This document shows positions 1-11,388 of a DNA stretch of 64,000 bases, one piece after another (within the stretch, counting starts at the first letter, position 1; each line of letters opens with the position of its first letter). The DNA is from Mantis religiosa (lineage: Eukaryota; Arthropoda; Insecta; Mantodea; Mantidae): assembly GCA_030765055.1 (NCBI GenBank), contig CM060952.1, forward strand, positions 169,270,807-169,334,806, given 5' to 3'. The translations under genes were made by a program, and so were the position numbers. Under the pieces are notes generated by a model that was not told the DNA's origin, did not search any database, and saw nothing but the letters and a program-made list of their open reading frames with translations.

Positions 1-764
1 GATGCCCGCAAGCCATACGGGGTACCCGGTAAAGCCTGAATCGGCGTCTCGCAGCGTCGTAGTCTCCTAGAGACCGAACCAGGGCGCTTCTATGAGTAGG
101 AATTTTATCGTAAAATTTTGTTGCCCGGCGTCTAATTTCGTCCTCCACGTATGGGAGAAGGGAAGCTTCGTGAAGTAACCTCACGGGAAAAGAAAGACCC
201 ACAGAATAGATGGATCGGAGTCCTCTGTTCTGTGCACGCTGAAGGTATGCTATCCAGCTATCGGCAGCCATGCCCCAGATTTCACAGGCGTACAACATAA
301 GTGGGATTATCAGCGCTCGAAAGAGGTGTAGCTTTAAGCGGACTGGCATCGAGCGCGAACCCAGCATTGGGTACAGAGAGGCAATAGCCCCCTGCACCCG
401 TGCCGATAGTTCCCTGATGTGTCCGCGGAAAGTTAGGCCTCTATCAAGTTGAACGCCCAGGTACTTGATGGAATTAGTCCACTCTATCCTTCGGCCCCTG
501 AAGTGGAAGTTTGGTCGGTCAGCGGGGGTGTGGCGCTTCGTAAAAAGAATGGCGTGGCTTTTGTCCGGATTTACGGACATCCGCCAACGCCTGCACCATT
601 CTTGTGTGAGACGGAGGTGTCTCTGAATTGGGTTGAAGGCTCTGAGTATATGTCTGTTTTTGCAGAACAACAACACGTCGTCAGCGTATTGTGCCATTTC
701 GACCTGTGGTTGAGTTGGAAAATCTGCCATGAAAACACTAAATAGTGTGGGGGATAGTACAAGT
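1..764 (-). pseudogene. Jockey-type non-LTR retrotransposon reverse transcriptase, 5'-truncated fragment
   Basis: Read on the minus strand, one frame is open from about 764 to the left edge with no stop, about 250 codons. It carries an LSPTLF motif, then the catalytic YADD box (QYADDVLLF, about 677-688), a KYLGVQLD motif, and a thumb-like stretch with ALYPML-type and YACEIWG motifs, in the order known for Jockey-clade LINE polymerases. Upstream of the LSPTLF motif the sequence turns into a different repeat with a TATA box, so the fingers region is missing. The frame continues beyond the window, so its C-terminus and 3' UTR cannot be judged. The open frame suggests a fairly young insertion. 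Clade assignment is from motif style only; another Jockey-superfamily clade is possible. Confidence 0.8.
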
Positions 765-965
765 CTCTCACTGACTAGCCGGGGCTCTTTTATACCTCCA
801 CTCGTTCTAGAACTCACTGGATCGCTCGAAAGCTGCCGAAGTTTCACGACACAGCGAGAAAAAGAGAGAACTATCCAGATATCTCTGTCTCTTTCCCTCT
901 CGGCAAGTGTCAGCGCAAGTACGCGCGTGGCTTGGAGAACTTTCTTTATCTTTCTTTCCCGGCTT
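765..965 (-). repeat. LTR-like dispersed repeat, copy 3 (partial)
   Basis: This stretch aligns with 51200-51500: both contain a cttttatacc core, then a long gap, then the shared block ending tctctcggcaag and GC-rich sequence. On the minus strand it shows TATAAAAG followed about 20 bases later by TCAGTG, a match to an arthropod initiator. It abuts the Jockey fragment and is followed by the CT microsatellite, so it probably truncated or replaced the 5' part of that LINE. Confidence 0.5.

Positions 966-967
<2 letters not shown>

Positions 968-1036
<69 letters not shown>
968..1036. repeat. (CT)n microsatellite
   Basis: Sixty-nine bases of uninterrupted CT dinucleotide. Several apparent reading frames across it are repeat artefacts. 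Confidence 0.97.
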
Positions 1037-1041
<5 letters not shown>

Positions 1042-1116
1042 TCGCCTATGCGGGGCAGCCATCAGCAAAACAATGCCTGGCGACAGTGTGTTTTTTTTCC
1101 ATAGCCCAGACTTGAA

Positions 1117-1215
1117 AATTGAAACAAATAACAAGGAATTCCTCCGAAATGATTGACTCCACTGCCCAGAAAAAAGTATTTGAGATGCATTGTGTATTTT
1201 AAGGTGATCTGGCGT
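1117..1215 (+). repeat. AT-rich dispersed repeat, partial copy (matches 48266-48360)
   Basis: The stretch aaca.ataacaaggaat.(2-3 nt).ctccgaa.tgatt.actcc and the following aagtatttga/tgttttaa segment recur in direct orientation at 48266-48360. The better copy continues to about 48880, where it also matches 4562-4700. The family is not recognised and no coding capacity is seen. Confidence 0.5.
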
Positions 1216-1239
1216 TTTTCTTAATATCATTTTATATGT

Positions 1240-2838
1240 GTCTTACGGTTTAACAGTTATGCAAATGTTATCCATAATGAGAAGAAAATATTCTGAGTAA
1301 ATAGTATTTTAATAAAAATTATTACAGAAATTTTTGAAAAATGATAATTTACGGAATATGGTTCATAAAAGATTATCCCCAATTGGGAGATTTTCTTGAA
1401 CTCTTGTAAGGCATGCTTGTTGTATCTGATTTTGAACTCCACGTTTGGTATTTAGCCGACTTTTCATGTTTGAGTTTTTCACACACCACGCCCATACGCA
1501 CGCACGGGAGCTTTTGGTATTTTGTTTTAATAGGAGATCCTTAAAGGATTTCCAGTACAACCTTGGTATCGAATTGTTGGATGTAATGCAATACCTTCTC
1601 TGCTTACTATGTGCGTGGTAAAGAAAATAAAATGTCTAGGTCGTGTAGTAAACTGAGTGAGGAATTAACTGTTAATCCTTATTTATTGGAAATGAGGAAA
1701 AGTAAGAGCTGTTACTGTTGTTCACAAATTGCTATGCACAGAGTCTGTCTCCCGTGTCCTTTTAGATATAAATAAAATGACAAAAACCACCCATTTTCTT
1801 ACTTTGAGCCTCAGTGAGATACCTAGAAAATAAATCCTTTGTATATAATTATAGAATAAAGTGCCAATATTACACATTTCTCTTTAGAGAACTTAACATT
1901 CTGTTGCTATTTCTCTTGGTTTTATTTCCTGACATTTCATTTACATGCGATGAAAAACTATATATACCTAGACACTAAAGAAGCATGGCTGGAGAAAAAT
2001 AATTAATTGATTCTCGTGTATAACATTTTAATGTGTAGGTATGATTTTATAACAGAAGAGCAACCATTTATTTTATTTATTTTTTCTATGGAAACTAGAA
2101 CCATGGAAGTCCATATGTTGCCCAACTTTATGAATATGGTAAAAGTTTTCGTATTATAATAGGTGTCTGACTCGTTTAGAATGGTTGAGCATCTGCATCG
2201 GCGAATATTGACGTTGTGCAGGGACATATTATCATTTCCGTCGTTAATGTGCCCACTTGTAATATTAAGTAACTAATAATAATTTCACAGCCGTCGATTT
2301 GAAGAGGGGAGTTTAATACTAATTGATAACCTTTGCTCTCTAATGCAAATTAAACTCGTAAAATCCTGAAGCTGCAATTCCTCTTCGCTGTTGACGTAGC
2401 AAGGAAGAGGATGTGATCTTAATGATAACCCTCGTAAACTTGGCAAAGAACCGAGTCACTGGACTTGGCAAAGCACAGGAGTGCAAAGGAACCTCATGGT
2501 TACCACCCTCGCACTCTAATTGCTCCAGACGAATTACCCTTTGACGCTAATTATTGCGTTTGAAATCTTTGAGGAAAGTCGGCTAATTTGGAAAGGAAGC
2601 TACTACAGTGTCTCTGATCCTTGGCTCACTCTCATTTTCAAGTTTTCTTTTATTCTATTTACCATAAAGGAAAATGTATTTTAGAAGAGAAACTACTTTC
2701 AGCAATAACCATCAAATGTATGGAAACCTTACCTTCAACGTCCTCTCAGAGTTTAAAATGCGTCCTGTGTTAAATACCTATACTTAATTCACCAAACTTC
2801 TTTGTAAGAAAAATCTCTCATAGTAGAAAACGAGGGTG
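1240..2838. other. Gene-free AT-rich stretch
   Basis: I see no exon, tRNA or recognisable element here. Only short unsupported frames are present. Confidence 0.6.
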
Positions 2839-3285
<447 letters not shown>

Positions 3286-3562
3286 GTTAGAAATTTCAAA
3301 TGATATAATTTAGAAATTCTTTCTTTTTTAACTGGGCTGGTAAAACAAATTTATCTGCATTATAATCAGATAAATCACATAAAATTTAACATACAATTCT
3401 GACCTGGAAGGCTTAATCTAGTCTTGGATAAACGCAAACATCTGAGGTTTAGGTTAACTCACTATCTGCCACTAACCATTGTTAATAAAAAAAATCCAGT
3501 TTACCTCTACGGGGAGTAAATTATTCCATAGAGAGATGTTACTCCATACCAAGATTTCATTA

Positions 3563-3784
3563 AATGTCCTCCAACATTAAGTCATATCGGACGATGAATG
3601 AAATGGGTGAAGTGATGCTTAAATGAGTCCGGGGTCTATGGAGCTTAGAGTTTCCCGACATTCGTCTATCAGGATAAGGGAAAACCCCGGAAAAACCTTA
3701 TCCAGGTAACTCGCCCTAACCGAGATTCGAACTCGGGACCTCTCGAAGGTGAGGCAGACATGCTACCATCTACACTACCATCTG
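3563..3784 (-). mobile_element. tRNA-derived SINE, family B, copy 1
   Basis: On the minus strand the 5' end is a tRNA-like head (gtagtgtagatggtagcatg, then box B gagttcgaatctcgg), followed by a body reading gttacctggataaggtttttcc and ending tcatcatcgtccgatatgac and ccaacgtt-type sequence. The same order is found at 31742-31978, 56824-57048 and 59739-59900. The tail here is only a short AT stretch. No convincing TSD was found. It is a non-coding Pol III-type retroposon. Confidence 0.85.
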
Positions 3785-4128
3785 AATAAAAATATATTTA
3801 AAACAGCTTTTAGTGAGAAGAAACGAAAAGTCTGTTAAACACGAAATTTGCTTACACGTGTGTTAAAAACCGACTAGCTTCTTGAATTAATTTTTTTCAA
3901 CTAAATTTGCTATTTAACTTGCTTTCTTTCAAGAATGCGGCACAAATACATTTAAGAGAGCATCCCTTACATGGGGGGCGTAATTATTTAGTTTTGAATT
4001 TCTCAAAAACCGTCCGGATCATTTTGGTTAATATGCCTTATTTTAAAGACTTTTGTAAGACAAATATTTGCCTTGCGTTGCCTCGGAATAGCATCTCTTA
4101 ATTCTGAATGATTTTCACGTAACTTATA

Positions 4129-4131
<3 letters not shown>

Positions 4132-4159
<28 letters not shown>
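4132..4159. repeat. (A)28 tract at the edge of the SINE palindrome
   Basis: Uninterrupted run of 28 A immediately 5' of the inverted SINE pair at 4161-4378. Confidence 0.95.
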
Positions 4160-4160
4160 G

Positions 4161-4378
4161 ACTATGAAAGGGTAGAGCCAAACTTAAGAATTCGAAGAAT
4201 TCAATGCCATAGCCGTGATTTGAACCACGGATCTTTTGGTTAGAGCGGCTGGACGGAAACCAGAAGATCCGTGGTTCAAATCCCGGCTATGGCATTGAAT
4301 TTTTCAGTCTGGCTCTACCCTTTCATAGTGTGTCCTACACACGGCTAGTGTGAAAGAACAATTAATTTCCATTACTGT
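4161..4378. mobile_element. Head-to-head pair of family C SINEs forming a long palindrome
   Basis: The left arm (4161 to about 4243) is the reverse complement of the right arm (about 4261-4329) with only scattered mismatches and small gaps. Both arms begin and end with the same motifs (actatgaaagggtagagcca against tggctctaccctttcatagt). The right half reads as a plus-strand SINE with box B ggttcaaatcc and continues to 4378 through a segment also found at 49537, 56001 and 56312. The left half is an inverted, shorter copy. The spacer is about 17 bases (agagcggctggacggaa). A transcript would fold into a hairpin with a stem of about 70-80 bp. Confidence 0.85.
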
Positions 4379-4474
4379 ACAGAGTTTACGCCATTTCTAA
4401 GATGTGCTTTACGATTAACTTCAACCGAGAAACACTGCACTTCTTTCCTAATTGCTGAGTCGACATTTGTTTGT

Positions 4475-4476
<2 letters not shown>

Positions 4477-4522
<46 letters not shown>
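4477..4522. repeat. (T)46 tract
   Basis: Homopolymer of 46 T, possibly an old retroposon tail in minus orientation. Confidence 0.95.
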
Positions 4523-4525
<3 letters not shown>

Positions 4526-4561
4526 GGCTGGACTATATGTAGTAAATGCAGGGATTTCATC

Positions 4562-4628
4562 CGAAAATTCGATATGGAGATTTCACTGGAAATAAACCTT
4601 TGGGGTCTCCTGAATCCAAAAGCAGGTT

Positions 4629-4684
<56 letters not shown>

Positions 4685-4700
4685 CAGCGTAATTAAAATC
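4562..4700 (+). repeat. AT-rich dispersed repeat, partial copy (matches 48747-48880), with internal (TG)n
   Basis: The segment aaaattcgatatg, gagat..cact, ctcc.tgaatccaaa and tgtgaacag..taa recurs at 48747-48880 in direct orientation. Here it surrounds a (TG)n array at 4633-4682, where the other copy has a poly-T tract. Similar wording is also visible around 6250-6330. The family is unidentified. Confidence 0.5.
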
Positions 4701-4783
4701 AAATAAATAATGCATGGTTCGAATTTATTACGCTCCTGTCACAGAAATGAACTATATCACATTGCTTTTAAGTGAAGCTATAG

Positions 4784-4789
4784 TTTATT
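4784..4789 (-). promoter_or_regulatory. Putative polyadenylation signal (AATAAA) of the calmodulin-like gene
   Basis: AATAAA on the minus strand about 90 bases beyond the stop codon at 4879-4881, a normal 3' UTR distance for a small insect gene. Confidence 0.5.
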
Positions 4790-4878
4790 TGCAAACCATA
4801 AATTTGAATTCTGGAAGTAAAGGTTATGAATTGTTCATACATGGAAAAATTATAAGTTAGCGTCATTAGAGGCAGTTT

Positions 4879-5013
4879 TCACTTAGGGGGTTGTGCCTTC
4901 ATAAGAGTTCGGAACTCCTCGAAGGATATCATGCCATCTCCATCCAAATCTAATTCCAAGATCATAGTGTTTAATTCCTTTTCCGTTATCTTCTGGCCCA
5001 GGTTTTCCATCAT
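4879..5013 (-). CDS. Calmodulin-like protein, last coding exon (EF-hand 4)
   Basis: The exon begins after a tgttgcag acceptor and encodes residues 144-187 of the predicted protein plus a TGA stop. It starts with MMENLGQKITEKEL, matches calmodulin from the linker onward, and holds a complete EF-hand loop DLDGDGMISFEE (D165 to E176) with all canonical ligands. The C-terminus is MKAQPPK instead of the calmodulin MMTSK/MTAK ending. It is in phase 0 with the donor at 10031. Five kilobases of intron separate the two, containing a LINE remnant on the opposite strand. The splice sites are inferred from sequence only, but the join restores the calmodulin register exactly. Confidence 0.85.
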   Translation of the reverse strand: MMENLGQKITEKELNTMILELDLDGDGMISFEEFRTLMKAQPPK

Positions 5014-7639
5014 CTGCAACATTTATAGCCCCAAAGTAAATCATGTGGTGTTATATTTTAATGTATCATTTTTAATGAAGAAACAGATTGGTTCTAAATC
5101 AGCTATTCAGGCTAAACTACAAAAATTTAATTCATAATAGGATTAAACATATACAGAATGTAATAAACCTATGTTTTCCTAATGGATTCCATTTTACTGC
5201 GGAATTTCTTGGAATGAGCAAGCGGATGTTGGCCCTGAAGGGTTTCAGAATTGCTGAGATAACGAAGCACAATATCTCCTATCAAGCAGTCAATGAGATT
5301 AATTAATCCATTATCCTTCTTAAAAATAACTCAATTGGGAGGATCTCCAAAATAAACTTTAAAAAAATTCCAGATATACGTAGAAAATCATCTGATCCAG
5401 TGTTTGGATGAATCACAGGCCATAATTAGTGACATTTGTTCATGATTGAATTAATGACTTCTCCAGAGTGCTTTTTATAAGGTCAACATGGCTTAATGAA
5501 CATTGATCACTTATCTGTATGGTAAATTCTAAAAAAATGAAGGTGATCTGGTCTGTGGATACAGAGAAGTAAAACGAATGATTTTACTATCAAATTTGAG
5601 CTTTAGACGCACATATTTACCCAAGTTTACTCAAAGAAAATCAGCTCAAATCTTTAAAATAACCTTTGTAATTTCACTCTCGCCCTGTCATAATGAAAGT
5701 TAGCACTTCAAATGTGTATATGATATTAACAAATTCAAAGCCGACGTTAAACACTGTGACAAGCTCAATTGGGAACAAGAGGAAGGTAGCAGTAGAGAAA
5801 ATCAAAATTCGAGTGGTCTTACAAAATGCGGTTAAATATGTGCACTATAAACTTTAAGTTTGTTCCTTTTTTTGCATAATTTACACCCGAATTAGGTATT
5901 CTTTAGCACCTTCAGTGCCCATTAGAGTGTTTCTCTAATGTAATTCTCTTCTGTTGAAAATTATTAAGTAATTTTCCTTATTATGACATCATAGAGGACG
6001 TAGAATAGAATAAATTTTACAACCTGTGAATCTTTCCTCTGTAAATACAGTTAATTAACACGCGCTCTGATTATCTTTAGTTCATACATCACAAATTGTC
6101 CTACCCATATCATATAATCTGAATCAATAGGTCATCAATCAGTAATTTATTGCATCCATCGGAGTAAAACTCATTAGTTCACTACATATTTTGACTTGAT
6201 AGCATGCTATGTTTACTTACTCTATCCGTACGCATAGGCGAATTATTTTATTCCAACCAAAACTTGGATGTTGAGATCACACCGCAAATGTACGTTTAGA
6301 GGATCCCTAAATCCCTCCAAAACACGTACAAAAAATCTGCTCTGTATGTATGTCTGGCATCGAAGTCGAAAACGAAAAGTTGGATAATAACCAAAATTGG
6401 TATTTAAGTTCAGTATTTCTAAGGATGTGACACAATATTTTCAAGAAACTACCTCACCTCAAACTACTCTTTTAGTGGAACGATTTTTAAGCAGTTTGAT
6501 TTTCTTAAAAATAACTGAAACGATTTTGATTAAAATACCATATGTTTAAAATATGTTCATGGAAAATGAAATGTATATCTTGAATTCTCCGGGAATAGCC
6601 TCAAAAGTACTTTTTATTCTGGATGACTTTTGCATAACAGGTAAACTACAAGATATAGACAAAATCTTACGGCACAAAACAGGTAAATGGAGAGGTGTGA
6701 TTCAAGTACACCATTTATAAAACGTATTTTTGCAACCTATTTTCGAGATATTCCTTACTAATTGCTATTGGTATGAATTTTGAAATATTTATGCTTTCTT
6801 TAAATTGGAAACTTAACTCTTTTTTCTTAATCTCTTGGAGATACAAATAGAATGGAAGTTGACAAAGTGTTTAGCCTTTAAAGTATCTGGGTATAACTTA
6901 GGCTACTATATTCTCATGTTCCCCTTGGAATTAAAAAAAGATTAAATAAAAAATTAAAGCCCTTCAAATATATATTTCGATTAAAAGCAGTTAGTGTTTG
7001 TAAGAATTTTTTGTAGAATTTTAGAAAAAGTTATTTGAGTGCAACATATTCTTGTATTTGTTAGGAATTAGGAAGGCTAATAAGAGTGAAATTCAAGTTA
7101 ACGTAAATTAAATCAGATTTTAAATAAATAATTTTATTCGAACTGGAAGCTGATATCAATATAATCTAAAGCATTAATTTCATCTGCCCCCTTTTAAGTA
7201 AAAGGAATGGTTTTGCTTTGCATTGCAGTCATTGGGAAACGATATATATTTACATTACTTTTCCCTTCTCTGGTATTATTGTGATGGGGGCTGGAGAGCT
7301 CTTAAAGAGATATTGTGTGAGTTTTTTTATCATATCTTATTTATTACTGAAGATCTCTCCATTCAGTTTTCTTCCCCTCTTTCTCCGACTTTCTATTTTC
7401 TAATTCCCCTTTTATCCCTCCTGTCCTTTTACATTCGTCTTCAACATACGTAGATAGTTTAATGATGCAATGTCATCAGTTGTTTCTGCGGGTGGAGCTA
7501 CTAGGTATATGGAGTTTCCATTTTGAGGCTCAATGGAGAACGTTGAATTCAGCCTTTTTGCGTCTGAATGAAAGATTGATGGGAATGTGGCATTGAGTTA
7601 CACAATTGCATTTGAAGCGTGTTTATGTCTATTATCCTA
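5014..7639. other. Intron 2 of the calmodulin-like gene (3' part), no feature recognised
   Basis: AT-rich sequence without coding signal. Around 6250-6330 there is weak similarity to the repeat at 4562-4620. Confidence 0.6.
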
Positions 7640-8985
7640 AAATAAGACATGGCAACAGGTATTGATGGAATAAATAATGACTTATTAAAATATGGTCTAA
7701 GAATTTTAAAACAAGGCTTCTCAATCTACTAAATAAATGTTGGCTCAGTAGAACTATACCTGAAGAATGGGATATATCTATAGTCAAGCCAATATTTAAA
7801 AAAGGCGATATAATTAAATGTAAAAACTATCGAGGCATATGTTTACTGAATACCACGTGCAAAATGTGTACAAAAATAATAACGGTATGGCCTGAGCAAA
7901 TATTAGAAGTATATTAGTAATATTATTAGAAGAACAAAGTGGCTTCATAGTAGGAAGGTTTTGCTATATTTATACTACAGCAAGTGATAGAAAACCATAG
8001 AGAATTCAGGAGAGAAACGCATCTTTTATTTATAGATTATATTAAGGCTTTTGGTAAGATTACGAGACAAATATTATGGAAAATTATGGAAAAAAGAGGT
8101 ATTCCACTCCACCTAATTGAAACTGTTATATACAGGAACACAAAAATACAAATACATGGAGCACAACACCACAAAATAGAAGAAATAAGTCTAGGCTTAA
8201 GACAAGGTTGCAGTATGTCTCCGCTACTTTTTAACATTTATATGGACGAGATTATGAGACAGTGGATTAGTTGATAGGAATATATACCACAAATCTTAAC
8301 GTAAAGAACTTTATAATACCCCTTACATTCGCAAATGTCCAGGTTATTATCTCTAACTCAGAAAACAATCTTCAGAAGGCAGTACACGAACTAAAGAAAA
8401 TTTTAAAGCAGTTTAATAGGACTACATCTGCAAATAAAGGTAAAGTGATGGTTTTTAAAGGTATAGAGAGTATTAGATCCAAAATTGTAATAGAAAATAA
8501 TATGGAACAGTAGATGAGTTCAAATACTTGGGTTATTAAATGTCATATAAGAAAGAAACAGACATAATTAAAGTCAGAAACATTCAACTATATAAATGGA
8601 ACAGTAAAAAGAAGTCTAAAACTAAAGCAAATAAAGATACCATTCTAAAATTTTACAAAGTAATGTCGCTACCTAAAATGCTATATGACAGCGAAGTATG
8701 GGTCATAACTGAAAAATATAAAATAAAATTTCAGGGAAATGAAATGAAATTTCTAAGAACCATTGTGGGATATAGAAAAATCGTCCACAAATGAAATGGA
8801 GACACACGTGAAGAGCTAGAGACATTCAACCTGAATGACAGAGTACAAGAATATTCAAGTAAATGGGTAACCCATGTACAAAACATGGAGAAAGAAAGAT
8901 TACCACGCTATTTTATGAACTGTAGACCGGTAGGAAAGAAGAGCATGGGAAGACCAACACGATTTTGTTTTCCTTAGGTTGATTT
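7640..8985 (+). pseudogene. Decayed LINE reverse transcriptase inside an intron
   Basis: Fragments in shifting frames follow the order of a non-LTR RT: GIDGINNDLLKY, then PEEWDISIVKPIFKKGDI, NYRGICLLNT, EEQSGF, a FIDYIKAFGKI motif (DYxKAF), then LRQGCSMSPLLFNIYMDE. The palm motif expected as YADD reads FANV (8328-8339), so both catalytic aspartates are lost. The thumb region continues through KVMSLPKMLYDSEVW and NEMKFLRTIVGYRK, and ends near a GRPTR-like tail. There are at least three frameshifts and several stops. It lies antisense to the calmodulin-like gene within its intron 2. The clade is unclear; this RT type is very common in cockroach and related insect genomes. Not functional. Confidence 0.85.
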
Positions 8986-10031
8986 AAATATCATTCAATG
9001 CTGTAGTGCCAGAGCCCTAAAAACATTAAAACAAAAACATAAAAGGTGCTTTTGCCTATTTGGAAGTGTTTAGCTTTTGATTAAGTATTAGATTTTTCGC
9101 TATAAACACATGTTTAAGCATAACTACTAAATGTGTCTAAAATATTTACGTTTGATGTCTAAGGTTCCTAAATGGTTTTAGTTTGGTACCATATATCGTA
9201 ATTTATGGTATTATAGAAGTCGGCTAATCTTGAAAAACTTATCAAAATATGAAGAGTTGCAATTTATTCTGCATTGTCTTAAATAATCTCGTGATAAACT
9301 TAGTGATAAACTCGTCTCCCAAATCTACATTTTTGAATTATTCATAAGGATAATTAATTAAACCACATATTAAACATGTGTGGATATTTACTTTGGAACA
9401 TTTTAAGATGTTTTGTCTAGAGGCAAAGATGGAAGGAAATGTGATAAAATGGAATGTTTTTATCATAAGGTAGCACAAATAGTTGACCACAACAGAAGGT
9501 AGAAACAAAGTTGAGAATGCAATTGCATATAATGTTTGAATTTATTCCTCAACGTATTGAGGTAGTTTGGTGATAACAGAGTATGCTTTTAACTGTTCAA
9601 GGAGGAATGCTCCAATGAGAGTGCACATGAAGCACAACTGGCTGCTTTTCGAACAAATTTGAGTCGAAGTTAAGAGCAAGTCTCATGTGTCCTATGAAAT
9701 GAAAGAGGTGAAGTATTTATAACTCAATAACTCTACCTATTACATATCATCTCAAGTTTAATAATCTGTTCGGCCATTCTTGGCTGAAAAACCAACAAAT
9801 CAGGACGCGCTCAAACACAAGGATAATCCATTGCATATCATACTGTTAATTATTTATCCAAAATCGAAGGACTACCAGACATTTTGGGTTAAAGTGTATG
9901 GTATGCAAGCTACGTTATATGGTACCTACTAGCGATATATTTTCGTAAATACCTCCTGTATTGTGAAACATAGAAAAACAACAAATCTGTTTATTTTGCA
10001 CATGGATCAATCATATGGATATCGCACTTAC
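8986..10031. other. Intron 2 of the calmodulin-like gene (5' part), no feature recognised
   Basis: AT-rich sequence with no coding or repeat signal that I can support, ending at the donor gtaagt read on the minus strand at 10031-10026. Confidence 0.6.
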
Positions 10032-10322
10032 ATTTCTGATATCCTCTTTAGTGATCAAACCGCCCCCGCTACGGTTTATTAACTTGAATGCTTCTTTCAA
10101 GTCTGCATCTGTAACCGCTTCTTTCTGTTGATTTTTCAACATAAGAGAAAACTCATAGAAGTCAAGGAGACCGTTCCCATCTTTGTCAACTTCCGCAATG
10201 ATGTCCAGGAGTTCAGCCTCGGTGGGATTTTGTCCTAGGGCTTTCATGACAGTCCCCAGCTCCTTGGTAGTAATTGTTCCATCGCCGTCCTTGTCGAAAA
10301 TACTAAAAATTTGCTTCAGCTC
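10032..10322 (-). CDS. Calmodulin-like protein, central exon (EF-hands 1-3)
   Basis: Bounded by an aatttcag acceptor and a gtaagt donor, this 291-base exon is open in one frame and encodes 97 residues (47-143 of the model). It opens ELKQIFSIFDKDGDG and carries loop 1 DKDGDGTITTKE (56-67) and loop 2 DKDGNGLLDFYE (92-103), both canonical, with the calmodulin hallmark GTVMKALGQNPTEAEL between them. Loop 3 is NRSGGGLITKED (129-140): positions 1, 3, 5 and 12 are N, S, G and D, so calcium binding there is probably weak or lost. The protein would be a calcium sensor or adaptor acting through helix binding, but its partner is unknown. It is clearly diverged from true calmodulin, which is nearly invariant in insects, so this is a paralogue. 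Confidence 0.9.
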
Positions 10323-10577
10323 CTGAAATTTTATTAAAATTTAAAACGATGTTACTTCCTTTTCCACCAACATGAAAACATCCCTTTTAAATATAAGTTT
10401 TTAAGTAGTAATGCAATTAAAGGGTACAGGATAATTATGATTAATGTCAAGCTTTTAAAGTTTTAGCAATTGCTTGTGTTTATATACCGTTTATACCATA
10501 CCGTAATCGATTTCTCCCCGAGATACGTCTTCCATAGCAGCATCGTCAATTCTTTTCTTTATGAACGAATATAGAGA

Positions 10578-10905
10578 AGAAAATACTGTACTCCACAGGA
10601 GAGTGAGTGTCCGAGGCCTGAGACGCAGGGGGGTTGGGAAAGGTTCCCACATCCTCCTTGGACAGGCTTATGACACCCCATGCCAGAACAGTTACAGACC
10701 ATTCAAAAACATTTTGACGGCTTCTACTTTTGTGAATGAATCTTATCGGTTTTGGTGTACAGAGCAAATAGGGCGCATGTTTTTAACGGTTCTGCTCCTT
10801 GTGTTGCAGGCGTTCTCTGCCACACACATTCGCTGTCCTTGTCCCACTGTGTACGACAGCACATTCATTTCAGGGACCTTCTTTGCGCTGCTGGACAGTA
10901 CTCGT
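10578..10905 (-). repeat. Dispersed repeat E, copy 1 (inverted relative to 60345-60662)
   Basis: Shares about 320 bp with 60345-60662 in opposite orientation, including ctccacaggagag, gagacgcaggggggttg, acttttgtgaatgaat and cattcgctgtccttgtccca. On the minus strand here and the plus strand there, a similar peptide frame is partly preserved (IHKSRSR, NVFEWSVT, WGVI, VGTF, NPPAS), differing by many substitutions. That may reflect a once-coding unit or only recent common origin. I do not recognise the family. Confidence 0.75.
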
Positions 10906-11112
10906 ATATTGCAAAGCGCGCTCATTAAATGCAAGCAACAGTTTGCGTTCATGTTTATTAAATATCATTCCTTATCAACACAACTTCCCCAACACAACGC
11001 TTTTAGTGGGGATAGCAAAACGGCAATAAAACAGTTAAGAACAGCATGCAACGTGTAATATAGTACCACATAACTTATTGCATTCTGATTCCCCCAGACA
11101 ACTTCTAGCGAG

Positions 11113-11388
11113 GCTGGTCCCATAGCTCAATCGGTAGAGCACCTGCCTGCCGTGCTAGGGGTCCCGGGTTCGATTCCCGGCGGTCGGGGTGGGATTTTTC
11201 TCCGACCAAGATAAATCCTCTTCTTCCCCAGAGTCTGGAAGTATGAATGAGAGTGCGAATGTGTGCGTGATCTACTGTTTAAAACCCAACGAATACGAGT
11301 TAACACTTTCGATATGTTCCAAAGGAGAACGGCCGCCGGTATGACCATTGCAGTTAAAGGCGGGGTATAAATGAAAAAAAAAAAATAA
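11113..11388 (+). mobile_element. tRNA-derived SINE, family A, copy 1
   Basis: Starts with a tRNA-Gly-like head: box A tagctcaatcggtagagcac, a GCC anticodon-position triplet, and box B gggttcgattcccgg. The acceptor stem does not pair properly, so it is not a working tRNA. A body of about 190 bases follows, ending in ggcggggtataaatg and an A-rich tail (11374-11386). The body recurs in inverted orientation at 61577-61755. Non-coding; transcription would be by Pol III from the internal promoter. Confidence 0.9.

Noticed and set aside
3729..3784. tRNA gene in the family B head
   Set aside because: Only box A and box B are kept; the cloverleaf cannot be closed and the same head occurs in four repeat copies.
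4161..4329. microRNA precursor
   Set aside because: The stem is explained by two inverted SINE copies and is far longer than a normal precursor; siRNA production is possible but not shown.
10499..10545. Alternative first exon of the calmodulin-like gene (minus strand, MLLWKTYLGEKSIT-type frame before a gtatgg donor)
   Set aside because: It joins in phase but resembles nothing in calmodulin, lacks a supporting context, and the 12341-12486 exon has a better acceptor, start context and helix continuity. Transcripts could reverse this.
10561..11058. 165-codon plus-strand frame
   Set aside because: It lies across repeat E and flanking intron, antisense to the preserved frame, with no recognisable domain.
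11113..11186. tRNA-Gly gene
   Set aside because: The acceptor ends do not pair and the sequence continues into a SINE body with a poly-A tail.
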